Of a DNA stretch of 64,000 bases, positions 33,330-45,086 are shown piece by piece. The position numbers were made by a program, and so were the translations under genes. The stretch is taken from positions 40,392,501 to 40,456,500 of the forward strand of contig CM045733.1 in the NCBI GenBank assembly GCA_024760905.1, in the 5' to 3' direction. Under the pieces are notes generated by a model that had not been told where the DNA came from, ran no database searches, and saw only the letters and a list, made by a program, of their open reading frames with translations. This DNA is from Plotosus lineatus (taxonomy: Eukaryota; Chordata; Actinopteri; Siluriformes; Plotosidae). Every line of letters starts with the position of its first letter. Positions within the stretch are counted from its first letter, which is position 1.

Positions 33330-34283
33330 CAGTGGTGCTTTAAAGTCTGTGCACTGTTTAAGACTGTTATATATTTCTCAATATGAACTAAAACATCATC
33401 ATATTTTCACACAAGTACTAAATGTATATCAAGAGAACCCAGTTAAATAAATGAGACAAAAATATACTTGGTCATTTATGTATTGAGGAAAATGATACAA
33501 TATTACAAATCTGTGACTGGAAAATGTTCATGAAAAGCTAGGAACTTCTAGGTAATTTGCTGGTGAAATTAGACTCATTTTCTTTTAGGTGTTTTCAATT
33601 AGTGAGATTATAATTAGAAGTGAGGGGGATCTATTTTGATTTAAAGACCATGGATCTATGAAAGTGAAAACACATGTTTGTGAGAGTGTATCGTGGTACA
33701 AACAAAGATTTCTGAGGACCTCAGAAAAGGGGTTACTGATGCTCATCTGGGTGGAAACAGTTACAAAACCATCTGTAAAGAATTTGGACTCCACTAATTC
33801 ACAGTAAGACAGATTGTGTGCAAATGGGGGAAGAAAAAAAAAATCTAAGACCAATGTTATGCACCCCAGGAGTGGTTGACCAACTAAGATCACTCCAAGA
33901 GCAAGACATGTAATAGCCCACAAGTTCACAAAGGACCTCAGGGTAACTCCTAAGCAACTGAAGGCCTCTCTTGCATTAGCTAATGTTGATAACCATGAGT
34001 CCACAATCAGGAGAACATTAAATAACAATGGTGTGCATGGCAGGGTTGCACGTAGAAAGCCTCTGCTTTCCAAAAAGAATATTAATGCTCGTCTGCAGTT
34101 TGCTAAAGATCAAATAGACAAACTAAAAAGGTACTGAAAAAATGACTTGTGGACAGATGAGAGATTTAAATGATAAGTGTGTTATGTTTGGAAAAAGGAA
34201 TCACTGATTAGTGATTTCCAGCGTAAGAACCTTATGCCATCTATGAAACATGATGGTGGTATTCTCATTATTTTTAAATTTTC

Positions 34284-34712
34284 TGTGTTTGTTGGGGGAC
34301 TTTGAGTTTGGCTGCTTTGCCCTAACTCTGTCTCTTTCCAGCTCTGCAGGCTCTGGCAGAGGGGTGTGGCTGACATAAGCGAGTGGATTGCAGCACACAC
34401 ACCTGATCACACTCGCCAATCTACCATGTTATAAGGACAAGCAGCGTGCTCATCTCGGTGCCAGAAGATTTCCTCGCTTCCCATCTCTGTTTCCCGGTGT
34501 TCTCTCTGGCTCCTGGTTCCAGCTCCATGCTCGACCAGTTACCCACGTCTTAGTTCCCAGTGCTTATTGTTTATTGCGTTTCTCTTCGTCTCTAAGAGTC
34601 ACTATGCTTGCATCCTGCTTGAGTACTTCCCCTTTAAGTAATAAATCAGCTCTGTGTGATCCAACACTGTCTCCTGCATTTCTGGGTCCAGCTGAAAGTT
34701 CATTACGTTACA
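34284..34712 (+). mobile_element. LTR-like insert related to the 27.3-kb solo LTR
   Basis: Starts about TGTGTTTG and ends TTACGTTACA. Shares TCTCTCTGG(C/A)CCTGGTT-like, ATGCTCGACCAGTTA and CTGCATTTCTGGGTCC words with 27328-27679, in the same order. ATAAATCAGC near 34641 may hold the polyadenylation signal. Exact ends and TSD are not clear. It separates GTGGTATTCTCATT from GATTTGGACCTATT of the Tc1 gene. Confidence 0.6.
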
Positions 34713-34764
34713 GATTTGGACCTATTTTTCTGTTAAAATCACAGGAAGGCTTGCATTCATTAAT

Positions 34765-35262
34765 CTTCTTCTTCTTTTCCTTTTGGCTGTTCCCTTCAGG
34801 GGTCGCCACAGCAAATGATCTGCCTCCATCTCTCCCTATCCTCTGCATCTTCTACTCTTACTCCAACGACCTTCATGTCCGCCTTCACCACATCCATAAA
34901 TCTTCCCTTTGGTCTTCCTCTGGGCCTTTTGCCTGGTAGTTCCAACCTCAGCATCCTACTACCAATATACTCACTATCCCTCATCTGTACATGTCCAAAC
35001 CATCTCAATCTAGCCTCTCTGACTTTGTCTCCAAAACATCTAACATGTGCTGTCCCTCTGATGTACTCATTTCTGATCCTATCCATCCTTGTTACTCCCA
35101 AAGAGAACCTCAACATTTTCATCTCGGCTACCTCCAACTCTGACTCCTGTCTTTTCCCCAGGGCCACTGTCTCTAAACCATACAACATCGCTGGCCTCAT
35201 CACCGTCTTGTACATTTTTCCCTTCATTCTTGCCGATACTCTCCTATCACACATCACACCGG
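34765..35262 (-). mobile_element. 5'-truncated RTE insert (498 bp) with 10-bp TSD
   Basis: Minus-strand open frame 35257-34796: MYKTVMRPAMLYGLETVALG, LRWFGHVQMRDSEYIGSRML and GRPKGRFMDVVKADMKVVGV to CCGDP, the RTE C-terminus, then the 3' tail with AAGAAGAAG. ATTCATTAAT flanks it exactly (34755-34764 and 35263-35272). The 153-codon frame has no stop, pointing to a fairly young insertion. Confidence 0.95.
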
Positions 35263-35947
35263 ATTCATTAATGAAACAATGAATTCTGAATGATAGCAGT
35301 AAATACTAAAGGAACTTGTAAGGACATCTGTCCATTAACTGAATATCAAGAGAAAGCAGATCATGCAGCAAGACAACAGTTCTAAGCAAGTAATTTTACC
35401 AAAGACGGTTACATAAGAATAAAGTTATTGTTTTGGAATGGACAAGTTAAGGTGTAGACTTTAATTCAATGAGGATGTTGTGGAAGAACCTGAAGCAAGC
35501 AGTTCATGTGAGGAAACTCATCAACATACGAGAGGTGACGCTATTCTGTGTGGAAGAATCGACTACAATTCCTCCAGGATGTGCAAGACTGAACAACAAT
35601 TACCAGAAATGTTTAGTTGCCATTATTGCTACAGAAGAGGGCCAAAGATACTGAAATCAAAGGTTCATATACAGTACTTTTGCCACCTTAGATATGTAAT
35701 GTTCTATTTTATTCCTCAATAAATAAATGACAAAGTAACATGTTTTTTTTGTTTGTTTTGTTTGTAACTGGGTTATTTTGAACTACATTTAGAACTGTAA
35801 AATAATCCAATGAGGTTTTATTTCATATCTAGTCAGAAATGCATAAAATTCTTACAGGTTAACGAACTTTCAAGCACCACTGTATTTTCTTTAACCTCCA
35901 GAATAGTGCTTCTGTACTAGAGCATTGTTTCTTCAGTATCTTGAAAA

Positions 35948-36570
35948 CAGACGGTCCTCGCTTTACATTTATTTGCCTTACTTTTTTTCAATTTTACGTT
36001 CAAACTAAAAAAAATGTTTGTAAAAAAAAAAATTTTTTGTAAGTCAAATTTTGAGTTTAACGCGCTCTCCGTAGTACGAGACATTCAAATGCTCTTTTAC
36101 GCATGATGCTGTGGCTATTGTTTACATGGCGCTGTGTTCATTGTTTACAAATGACAGACTGAACGCACCATGCTTCTTCCCAGTTCACTGTGTGTTACCC
36201 TTCTGTTAAGACATCGTCTCTGTGGTCTTTGTGTTTACACTGTTTTGCGTATTTGTAACCCTAAGCAAATATGGTTGGTTAGAAGCGTAAGCCTCCCAGT
36301 GATAGTGGTAATCAGAATCAGTGATAATAAGTCAATTTGATTAAAATTTATTTGAAATTATTTTAATTGAATTTAATTCATTTGAAATTAATGTTGATAT
36401 TATTTTACAATGTTATGTTTATAATAATTGATTTATGAAATACGGTAACAGTATTTTTATATGTATAGTACAGTATGAACGGTCATACGTTACTGGCACG
36501 TACGGTAACAACTTACTTTTTTTTTCACCTTATGTTCGACCATTCGGAAACGTAAGTTGAAGAGCGTTTG
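35948..36570. mobile_element. Short Tigger-type element, copy 3
   Basis: Left terminus CAGACGGTCCTCGCTTTACA; right terminus GTAAGTTGAAGAGCGTTTG then TA at 36571-36572. Internal words (GTGTTTACACTGTTTTGCGT, AAATATGGTTGGTTAGAAGC) match the copies at 17383 and 21318. The 623-bp size suggests an internally deleted non-autonomous form. Confidence 0.75.
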
Positions 36571-36603
36571 TACCTAGTATATTAGTTCAGTATCTTGAGA
36601 AAA

Positions 36604-36847
36604 TCCCCAGTGCAGATAACTAGGCTATCAAAGGCTGGCCATGTCTCTCCCTGTCATGTAAAAAAGCCATTGCTGACTTTCGTTAAGAGTAGCTACATAG
36701 CCGTCAGCATGTTTTCGCCCTGCGATGGCCTGACGAGCTGTCCAGGATGTACTCTGCTCTCGCCCAGAGTTGGCTGGGATGGGCGCCAGCTTTCCTGTGA
36801 CCCTAATTAGGATTAGGCAGTAACAGAAAATGAATGAATGAATGAAT
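36604..36847 (+). mobile_element. SINE, tail type A, 5' truncated
   Basis: Starts CCCCAGTGCAGATAACTAGG; lacks the tRNA head. Ends with tail A (CCCTAATTAGGATTAGGCAG) and an AATG repeat. TCTTGA lies before and after, a possible short TSD. Confidence 0.85.
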
Positions 36848-37329
36848 CTTGACAAAAAAAATCATAACTAAAAAAACCAATACATAGAAATATTTGATTC
36901 ACTTACGGCAGGTAAGTTCAATCACTATTTTACATAGAAATATAATGAAATTAGATTGTTGTCTCACATTAATGATTTATTGGAAAGAACTTGTGAAACC
37001 AATCAATAAATTAAGAATAACAATTCAATTATGACACAAGTGATGGCACACTATAAAAACAGAAAACCTTAGCAAAGCAAGATTCACTGCCTTAGTGGAT
37101 GATTTAGTGGACTTTGTGATTATATTGTTGAAGTATTCAGCTTCTGAAAGCTTTGCTTACTTTATCTTCTTATCTTTTTGTCTTCTCTATGTAATTTGTG
37201 TCATAATTGATGTCTTAAACTTGATTAATGAAGATGCCTGTTCAATGTTTGCAAGAGTTCAAAAAGTTATTTGGCCGTTTTTTATATAGATAATTTCTTA
37301 AAACTGGGTTCAAGGCATTTTTCATCAAA
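36848..37329. other. No feature recognised
   Basis: AT-rich DNA; the 64-codon hydrophobic frame at 37095-37289 has no recognisable family. Confidence 0.35.
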
Positions 37330-37500
37330 ACACTGTAGAATTTATGGCATTTAGCAGACACTCTTATTCAGAGAAACTTATTATTATTATTTTTAAAACA
37401 GCTGAGCAAGGGATAGGGTTTGCCTAAGTGCCCAGCCACAGTGGCACTGGGGATTTAACCCCTGAGCTTTGGATAAGTAACCCATTGCCTTATCCACTGA
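37330..37500. repeat. Dispersed teleost repeat
   Basis: TTTATGGCATTTAGCAGACA, AACAGCTGAGCAAGGGATAG and TAACCCATTGCCTTATCCAC follow the order of a common fish repeat with a tRNA-like right end. Confidence 0.6.
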
Positions 37501-37892
37501 TGACAATAATTACCATCCATGTTAGATTAAAAAAAAAGAAACCAAGCTAGTTATATCAAAATTGGATATCACCTGTTGTCTCTGCCCTCTGGGAGGAGAT
37601 TCAGGTCCATCCAATCCAAACCAATAGATTTAAAAAAAACATTTCTACATTTATAAATTATAAATTAAATATACTTCTAAAATGTACATTTTATGTTTAT
37701 ATTCTGTTGTACTTCCTGGTGTACCTTATGTGTTCTACATATCCTGTTGTACATTTTCTGATATATTCTGTGACACATCTTTATATACATAAACATTTAA
37801 TGCTGTACAGATCTGGTTGTATCAATTTGAACATAACTTGGACATTGTATCTACTGTTAATATTGTACACTGCTGTTCATACTCTGTATATA
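37501..37892. other. Possible LINE 3' scrap, uncertain
   Basis: TGCCCTCTGGGAGGAGATTCAGG near 37588 and the poly-T-rich, ATGTACATTTTATG-like following sequence resemble 3' parts of fish LINEs. Not secure. Confidence 0.25.
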
Positions 37893-38727
37893 CCGTATTC
37901 AACATGATAAGCGCCCAGGGCACTTAAAAAATTGGAGTGGGTGGGTGCTTATTAAAATATTACCAGCGGAGTGGAACTATAAGTGCTTATCACCATCAAG
38001 GTGGAAAACATAATTAATAACAGAACAATAAAATAGTTTTACTGGCATTTGTGTTATTCATTTTTCGGTATCAACCAAACTACTTACATGAAAGCTGAAA
38101 ATAAACAGAAAACGACATAAATTAAAAAAGAGAATTTTACTTCCCTTACTTTTTCCTCCTGGTGCTGTTCCTTTAAACATTTCCTTTAAATGTTTTCCCA
38201 AGTAAAATGAGCCACTTGAATGTCAACTTTAGCACATGGCAAGTTGAACCAATCAACATGAACATGAACATGCTTAATTTATGAAGTTAGTGAACAGAGA
38301 ATCGGGTGGAAAATACTCGTCATCACTTTTTGATAGCTCCATATCCGGCTCATCGCTCCATTCATTCAGAGCATCCCATAGTTTTGCCGTTACAGTTTCT
38401 AATGGTTCATTGGTTGTTGGACATTTACCAAGAGAACACAGCAAAATATTTTCCTGTTTTTTAATGCATGGTGGAACAATCAAATGTGTTGTTACTGATG
38501 AACATTATAGACATTCCCCAGTGGCAGGGGGTCTTGAAATACTGTGTAAACTCACTTTTACAGGCAGTGAATGCCTCATTTTACGGTTACAGAGACTGAT
38601 CGAATAAAATTGGTAAGTTTGATCTATGATTTTGCTCCCAGTACACATGAGTGGTTATAATACATAAGATCAAAAACAGTGGGGGGGGGCACTTATTGGA
38701 GCAGGATGCTTATTATGTCGAATACGG
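37893..38727. mobile_element. 835-bp DNA transposon, TA-flanked
   Basis: TA lies on both sides (37891-37892 and 38728-38729). Left terminus CCGTATTCAACATGATAAGC; right terminus reversed CCGTATTCGACATAATAAGC: 17 of 20 bases agree. A minus-strand frame (38483-38274, acidic end DEYFPPDSLFTNFIN) may be a transposase remnant. A pogo/Tigger-like placement is inference. Confidence 0.8.
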
Positions 38728-39132
38728 TACTTGGTTATTTATATTTCCATTTTGTAAGATGATAATTTGTGTTTCATTGCACTCTTGTAATAACGCTAAA
38801 GTTATAAAGTTATAAAGAAACCCGGAGAAAATATATTTCAGTAAATATTTGTACCTTTTCCATACTTCACTATCTGAGCATCAGATCAAAATCCATAAGA
38901 ATGTCAAAACTATCAAATCGGAGACCAACAAAACAGAAAGAATCACAGACACATGGCAGGCATGTACGAAGATTGTGATAGTGTTCATGCTGTTCTTGGT
39001 GTCCTGCTGGCAAAAAAGTGTTGTCTAATCTAACCACAATAATTTTCACCATGCTATTCTCCACACTGTTTCTCCACACGACATGAACACAGGTACAAAT
39101 TTCAAAATGGCTTCCAGACACTTTCTCTCTCT

Positions 39133-39172
<40 letters not shown>

Positions 39173-39434
39173 CACACGCAGACACACAGAAGTGCTTAAA
39201 GATTTGATGTTGGCATGAAGGTCATAGTGTCTGTTTAATCATAATACTCAGATATACTATTTACAGCAGTGCAATGTTATGCTCATGTCTTTTGGGGCAT
39301 GGCCTGTCCAGTAAGTCCAGTTAGAAATGATAGTCAGTGTATACGGGTAACTTCTGACACTAACTAGTTCAATATAAAAGTGTTCGACAGTGTGAAAATT
39401 TCTTATTAGCAAAACAAGCTATTTGTATGCATTT
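38728..39434. other. Non-coding, with (AC)n at 39134-39170
   Basis: No gene recognised. The minus-strand frame across the AC tract is a repeat by-product. Confidence 0.4.
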
Positions 39435-39717
39435 CTGTTCATCTCATTTTCTGTAACCACTTAATCCTAATTAGGGTTGCAAGGGCAGAGTTCACCCTGG
39501 ACAGCTCACCAGGTCATTGCAGGACGGAAACATGCTGATGGCTTTGCAGTTACTCATGTCAAAAGTCAGCAATGGTTCTTTTACATGCCTCACACCATAG
39601 ACAGTGAGAGACATGGCCGGCCTTTGATAACCCAGTTAGCTGTACTGCGGGGGGGCTTGAACCCCCAACCTTAGGATCAGTGATCTAGCACCTTTACCAC
39701 TAGGTCACCACTGCCCT
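39435..39717 (-). mobile_element. SINE, tail type A, with 14-bp TSD (two mismatches)
   Basis: Head ends at 39717 (reverse AGGGCAGTGGTGACCTAGTG). Body and tail A follow on the minus strand. ATTTGTATGCATTT (39421-39434) and ATCTGTATACATTT (39718-39731) are the likely TSD. Confidence 0.9.
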
Positions 39718-39731
39718 ATCTGTATACATTT

Positions 39732-40595
39732 TTTTTTTCATATTTGTATAATATGTACAGTAAGTCATACAGCAGGTAATAGGATCAGATAAAGTGTGCT
39801 TTGATGTTTTCTTTCACACTCCCACCCCAATTCCAAACAGTAAGTGAAGGTAGGATACGTGTGTGAGTGAAACGGTGAAGAAAGATTGGTTTGCATGCAC
39901 CGTGGCATTCAGAACCAATACCTCATTAAAGAGTTTCTCTATCCCTTCGTCCTTCATGTTTGTTTCTTACACATCACTGCAAACACTTTCAACAACTTTT
40001 TAAAGCTCCTCTGTGACCACAAGCACATGAATGCTAAACGTTCCTCAACAAAGATGCATTTATATGGGGTTATGTAAAAATAAAATGGATTATGAAAGCA
40101 AGAGAACAACCCATTATGATAGAAAACAACATGTTCAAAATCTGCTTGATTGTCACAGATGAAATCCAGTAACATGTCCCAACACCTATGAAAGCATTCA
40201 GAAATACTATTTTCAATAAAGCAGGTAATTATGAATCCAGATATTGTTTGATTACCAGTAAGCAGCAATCAGGCAAAATAAATAATAATAATAATAAAAA
40301 AATAGGAGTGTAAGCATCAGGGTCTGAATTTTATTAAAGGGTTCTTTAGTGCGAATCTGACAGACACAGTTTCTCCCATTTATTCGGAGGAACATGGCAT
40401 CCTGATTGCTTTTAGAGCTACTACTGATTCAAAAGAGGCTTGAAGGTCTCTGTCAGGATGAAATTCTTCACTCTAATAGACTTTGGGATTGAGCAGTAAT
40501 TTCAAAAGTTTTTCTTTCCTTCTAGTCACATAATGCTGTTTTTTCTCCGAAGGAGAATGTGAAATGCACAATAATGTGATTTTATAGAGGTCCTG

Positions 40596-40600
<5 letters not shown>
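39732..40600. other. Mostly single-copy DNA; possible conserved block 40290-40500
   Basis: No repeat match. 40290-40500 has balanced composition (TCTGACAGACACAGTTTCTC, GAACATGGCATCCTGATTGC). No coding support. Function unknown. Confidence 0.25.
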
Positions 40601-40639
<39 letters not shown>

Positions 40640-40642
40640 CAC

Positions 40643-40704
<62 letters not shown>
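40601..40704. repeat. (AC)n microsatellite
   Basis: AC repeats with one interruption (CTAACACAAC) near 40636. Confidence 0.95.
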
Positions 40705-40705
<1 letters not shown>

Positions 40706-41465
40706 CATTGTAGATGTTAATACAAATTGAAAAAAATTACAAAATTACGATAAAAAAAAAACCCTGGAATTTACAAATAGAAAACATCTTAAAACACCAA
40801 CTAGTGGTTAAATTGTCCTGCTGATATCGAGTTAATCTTTTAGTATTTCTTGACATCTTGAAGTTGAAAAACATTAACGTCCTCCATTGTGAAATTGCAA
40901 TAATTTTCAAATATATGCGAATCATGAACCATATGTCATCCTTCATAACATATCAAGGCCACAAAATATCACCGTTACCGCCACGACAGGCACTAATGAC
41001 TTTCTGGCCTCAACTATGAGCTGCTGCTTCAGCAATGGAGGCACGAAACACGGCCCATTCAAATTCCATGTCACACACCCCTCCTTGGGGCCTAATTGTA
41101 GCTCTGCCGGAAGTGGAAGTTAAAGGCCCCTTCGACAGGACACTCCAGCCAAAGTTCCCAGGATACCATAGCTACATGCTTGGGCCTGCCCAATCTGGAG
41201 GGCAGCTTCCCCTGCCATCAGATCCATTTCACCACCAAGTGGTGATCAGTTGCCTCACGCTAGGACTGCACGATGCAGGGGCATGGCCCCCGGGTGGCAG
41301 ATTGGGGATTGCACACGTGGATCAACGCAGTCTAAGGGACAACACTAATCAAGAAAGTCAGGGAGGAGCGGGCATTGCATCAGGGAGGCAACGGCATCAT
41401 GACGACGATGGGTTAAAGCCTCCAGGAAACCCAACGTCCAACGAGGTCCCTTGCAAGTCCCAAAA

Positions 41466-42796
41466 CTAACCTCAACATTGGACACTGGAATGTAAGGACA
41501 ATGTACAGAGGAGGAGTAGCAGAAGAGATTGCAAGAGAGATGGAGGGATACCACCTAGACATACTCGGAATCAGTGAAAGCAGATGGACAGCAGCAGGCA
41601 GGACAAAGTTAGTGACAGGACAAACAATAATCTACAGTGGAGATGAGGTGTTGCATGAAGGAGGAGTTGCCATTATGATTAGCCAGGAAGCTGCAAAATT
41701 GCTCTTGGAGTGGATGCCCATCAATAAGAGAATCATAACAGCTATATTTTACACCAGATACAGAAGAATCACCATCATTCAAGTCTGTGCCCCCAAAAAT
41801 GAGAAGGAAAATCAGAAGAAGGAACAATTCTATCAGGAGCTCCAGGACAAGGACACAGTGGATGGTTGCAATAAAAATGACATCATTATCGTCATGGGAG
41901 ACCTTAATGCCAAAGTTGGCAAGGATATCACTGGCTACGAGAGAACAATGGGAGTGCATGGTCTAGGAATATAAAATGACAATGGAGAGAGACTGTGTGA
42001 GTTTAGCCAGATGAACAAGATTGTTATCACAGGAACGTTATTTCCCCACAAAAACATCCACAAAACAACATGGATTTCAGCTGATGGGAGAGTGAGAAAC
42101 CAAATTGACCACCTTTTGATTAATGGACAGTGGAGGTCGTCTGTACTGGATTCTCGGGTGCAGAGAGGAGCTGATGCCAACAGCGACCACTACCCAGTGA
42201 AGACCAGCATCAAGCTACGTCTCAAATCACACAGGAACAAAAGCAAGGCCAAGCCGAAACTCAATGTGGATAGACAAAAAGACGAGGAAGCAAAGAAGAA
42301 GATCTGCGAGGCAGTAAGGAGTAAGCTGGAACAGATGAAGATGGAGAGTGAAGACATAGAGGAGATATGGGAGCAGCAGAGAAGCACATATGTCAGCACT
42401 GCAGAAGAAATACTTGGATTCAAGAAAGGGAAGTGCAAACTATGGATCAGCAATACCACCTGGAAGTTGATAGATGAGAGGAAAGGCATTAAGCCTAAGA
42501 TAGATAGCACCCGCTCAGAAAGGATTAGGAACAGGATGAAGGAAGAATACAGGGAGAAGAACAGAGATGTGAAGAGGAGTGTAAGGGAGATCAAGAGAAA
42601 ATGGGTGTCAGAGAAAGCAAAGAGAGCACAGGCAGCAGCTGAAAATGGGCAGCAGAAGGAATTGTACAACATAGTGAAGCAATTGGCAGGAAAAAGCACC
42701 AGACAGGCTACAGCGGTGAAGGACAAGAGAACTGATAAAAAACAAAGAGGCCAGGTTAGAAAGATGGAAGGAGCATTTCCAGGAAGTGTTCAATAG
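41466..42796 (+). pseudogene. LINE AP-endonuclease and linker, one stop codon
   Basis: The nuclease nicks target DNA to prime reverse transcription. The reading begins LNIGHWNVRTMYRGGVAEEI, then HLDILGISESRWTAAGRTKL (catalytic SE motif), IITAIFYTRYRRITIIQVCA, IIIVMGDLNAKVGKDITGYE (GDLN motif) and MGVHGLGI, then a single TAA at 41972-41974. The same frame resumes NDNGERLCEF, WISADGRVRNQIDHLLI and ANSDHYPVKTSIKLRLKSH (SDH motif). A long basic linker runs to 42796 (KREIKRKWVSEKAKRAQAAA-like). Apart from the one stop this 1.3-kb stretch is open, so the copy is fairly recent. Confidence 0.85.
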
Positions 42797-44230
42797 AGAT
42801 GCACCAAAGGAACCACCTCAGGAAGAGGAAGAGGAAGAGTAGAGAAGAAATTGATACATCTACAGAAGTGCCAACTTTACAGGAAAGCAAAACAGCACAG
42901 AAAGCCCTCAACAATGGGAAAGTCCTAGGAGCAGACCAAATTACAGCAGAGATGCTCAAAGCAGATATCGAGCAAACCAGTATGGACTTGAAAAGAATAT
43001 TTGACCTGATTTGGGAAAAGGAAGCAATTCCTACAGCATGGACAAAAGGGCTCATTTACAAGATTCCAATGAAAGGAAATCTTCAGGAATACAGTAACTG
43101 GAGGGGGTTACATTGTCACCGATGGCAAGCAAGGTGATCAGCAGGATACTGGTCAACAGATTACAAGAAGGTGTTGACTCATTACTTCAGAAAGAACAAG
43201 CGGGCTTCAGAAAAGGCAGAGGAACTGTGGAGCAGATATTCAGCATCAGAAATATTCTGGAACAAGTCAACGAATGGAATGCTACCCTCTACATCCACTT
43301 CATTGATTTTGAGAAGGCCTTCGATTCCATACATAGGGATATCCTGTGGATCATTATGCGCCAGTATGGAATCCCCACAAAGCTGATACAGATGGTCAGA
43401 TCTCTTTACGAGGACTTCCAGTGTTCGGTCATTGTTGGCAACAAAACAACAGATCGGTTCCCAGTGATGACCAGAGTGAAACAGGGATGCTGCATGTCAG
43501 GATTCCTCGTCCTCCTGGTCATTGACTGGGTCATGCAAAAAACAGCCCAAGGTCAAAGAACAGGACTCAGGTGGGACTTCACCACCTTGTTAAAGGACCT
43601 TGATTTTTCAGACGATCTTGTTTTCTTGTCATTTGTCATGAACCATCTACAACAGAAGACAGCCAAGCTGGAAGACAATGCTGCTAAAGTTGGGCTGAAG
43701 ATGAATGACAGGAAGTGCAAAGTCATGAAAGTCAACAGCAGGAGTGAAGAAAAATTGAAGGTTAGAGATAGAGAAGTAGAGGAGGTGGAGAGTTTCACGT
43801 ATCTAAGAGCTAATGTGGACAAGGATGGTGGAAGCTCAGCAGACATCAGAAAGAGAATGGCCCCGGCGAACGCCTAATTCAAATGAATCTCGAGAATCTG
43901 GAAAGCCAGAGATATCGGCAGAAGTACATAAACTTCACTCTTTAAGAGCCTAGTATTGTCAGTGCTACTGTATGGATGTGAGACCTGGAAGCTTATAAAA
44001 GGAGAAGGAAAACTAGACACTTTCCAGAGCAAGTGTCTCAGAAGGATCTTCAAGATCAGATGGCAACAGCACATCTCCAACCAGACAATCCTTGAGATGG
44101 CAAGAGCAGAGAAGATCAGTGAGGGGGTGAGAAGACAGAGATGGAACTGGATTGGTCATGTCCTGAGAAAGGACCCGTGGGCTGACTGTACGTACTGTGG
44201 CCCTAGAGTGGGCACCAGAAAAACGAAGTA
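42797..44230 (+). pseudogene. LINE reverse transcriptase and C-terminus, frameshifted
   Basis: Frame 42799-43137 gives NNGKVLGADQITAEMLKADI and QEYSNWRGL. A shift leads to 43113-43877 with VISRILVNRLQEGVDSLLQK, EQAGFRKGRGTVEQIFSIRN, motif A LYIHFIDFEKAFDSIHRDIL, motif B VKQGCCMSGFLVL and motif C LDFSDDLVFLS, where Ser replaces the usual Ala of FADD. After another shift, 43956-44231 has VLLYGCETWKLIKGEGKLDT and RQRWNWIGHVLRKDPWADC. The rest (44197-44380) ends GWTSWNLAHHAAANRPQWRS. At least three shifts; not functional. Confidence 0.85.
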
Positions 44231-45086
44231 AGAGAGGCTACCCAGAAACAACTTGGCGAAAAATGATTGAGATGGAGAGAACCATTGCTGGGTGGACCTC
44301 GTGGAACTTGGCACACCATGCAGCTGCAAATCGGCCCCAATGGAGGAGTGCTGTCCAAGCCTTATGTGCCTCCTGGCACTGAGAGAATTAAGGTTAAGGT
44401 AAGGTGATCAGTTGACAGCTCAACTCCTCTCTTCACCAGAGTTGTCCAGAACATACAGCCTCAAGTCCGGTGGCACGACTACAAATTTGATCATCAAACT
44501 GTGGTCCAGGGTATCCTGGTGCCAAGTGCACTTATGGACACCCTTATGTTTGAACATGGTGTTTGTAATGAACAAACTGTGATGAGCACAGAAGTCCAAC
44601 AAATAAACCCCATTTGGGATCAGACTGGAGAGGCAATACCTACAGATCACTCCCTTTCAGGTCACACTATCTGATGAGCACAGAAGTCCAACAACAAAAC
44701 ACTATTTGGGATCAGACTGGAGAGGCCGTACTAATCAATCACACCCTTCCAGGTCACACTATCATTGCCCACATGGGCATTGAAGTCTCCCAAGACAATC
44801 AGTGAGTCCCCCGGGAAGCGACACCCTGTAAAGTCTCCAAGAAGGGTAGGTACTCTGAACTGACATTTGCTGCATAAGCACAAATAGTCAGAACCCGTCC
44901 CCCCCACCTGAGGACAGCTACCCTTTCATCAACCGGGGAGAACCCTTAAGTGTGGGCACCAAGACGGGGGCAATAAGGATTCCCACACAGGCTCGCCGTC
45001 TCTCCCTATGAGCAACTCCAGAATGGAATAAGGTTCAGCCCCTTTCAAGATGGGTGGTTTCAGAGCCCATGCTATATGTTGAAATA

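Larger units (their letters stand above)
33685..35655 (+). pseudogene. Tc1 transposase pseudogene, interrupted
   Basis: The first part (33700-34250) has the helix-turn-helix region (RKGVTDAHLGGNSYKTICKE-like), GVHGRVARRKPLLSKKN-like and a TDER first-Asp region ending in stops. The second part (35265-35655) has LNIKRKQIMQQDNS with the second Asp, and NSMRMLWKNLKQAVHVRKLI where Arg stands in place of the catalytic Glu of NPMEMLWKDL. With a lost catalytic acid, stops and two insertions it is dead. Confidence 0.8.
33330..35882 (+). mobile_element. Tc1-like transposon with nested RTE and LTR-like inserts
   Basis: Flanked by TA (33328-33329 and 35883-35884). The left terminus CAGTGGTGCTTTAAAGTCTG and right terminus, reversed, CAGTGGTGCTTGAAAGTTCG are inverted repeats. 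Transposase coding is split at about 34270 by an LTR-like block and again at 34765 by an RTE fragment. Without inserts it would be about 1.6 kb, normal for Tc1. Confidence 0.9.
41253..44402 (+). mobile_element. Near full-length APE-type LINE (3150 bp) with 12-bp TSD
   Basis: GGTGATCAGTTG flanks it exactly (41241-41252 and 44403-44414), both halves belonging to Rex3 copy 3. It starts CCTCACGCTAGGACTGCACG and ends TTAAGGTTAAGGTAA. A short leader precedes one polyprotein with endonuclease, linker, RT and C-terminal domain. One stop and a few frameshifts separate the pieces. Clade resembles RTE or RTE-X by wording; not certain. Confidence 0.95.

Noticed and set aside
37095..37289. 64-codon hydrophobic frame as a small membrane protein.
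   Set aside because: AT-rich DNA gives hydrophobic frames by chance; no neighbours, no family, no other support.
42190..42726. 178-codon minus-strand frame in the 41-44 kb LINE.
   Set aside because: Exact shadow of the LINE linker on the plus strand, which has LINE motifs.
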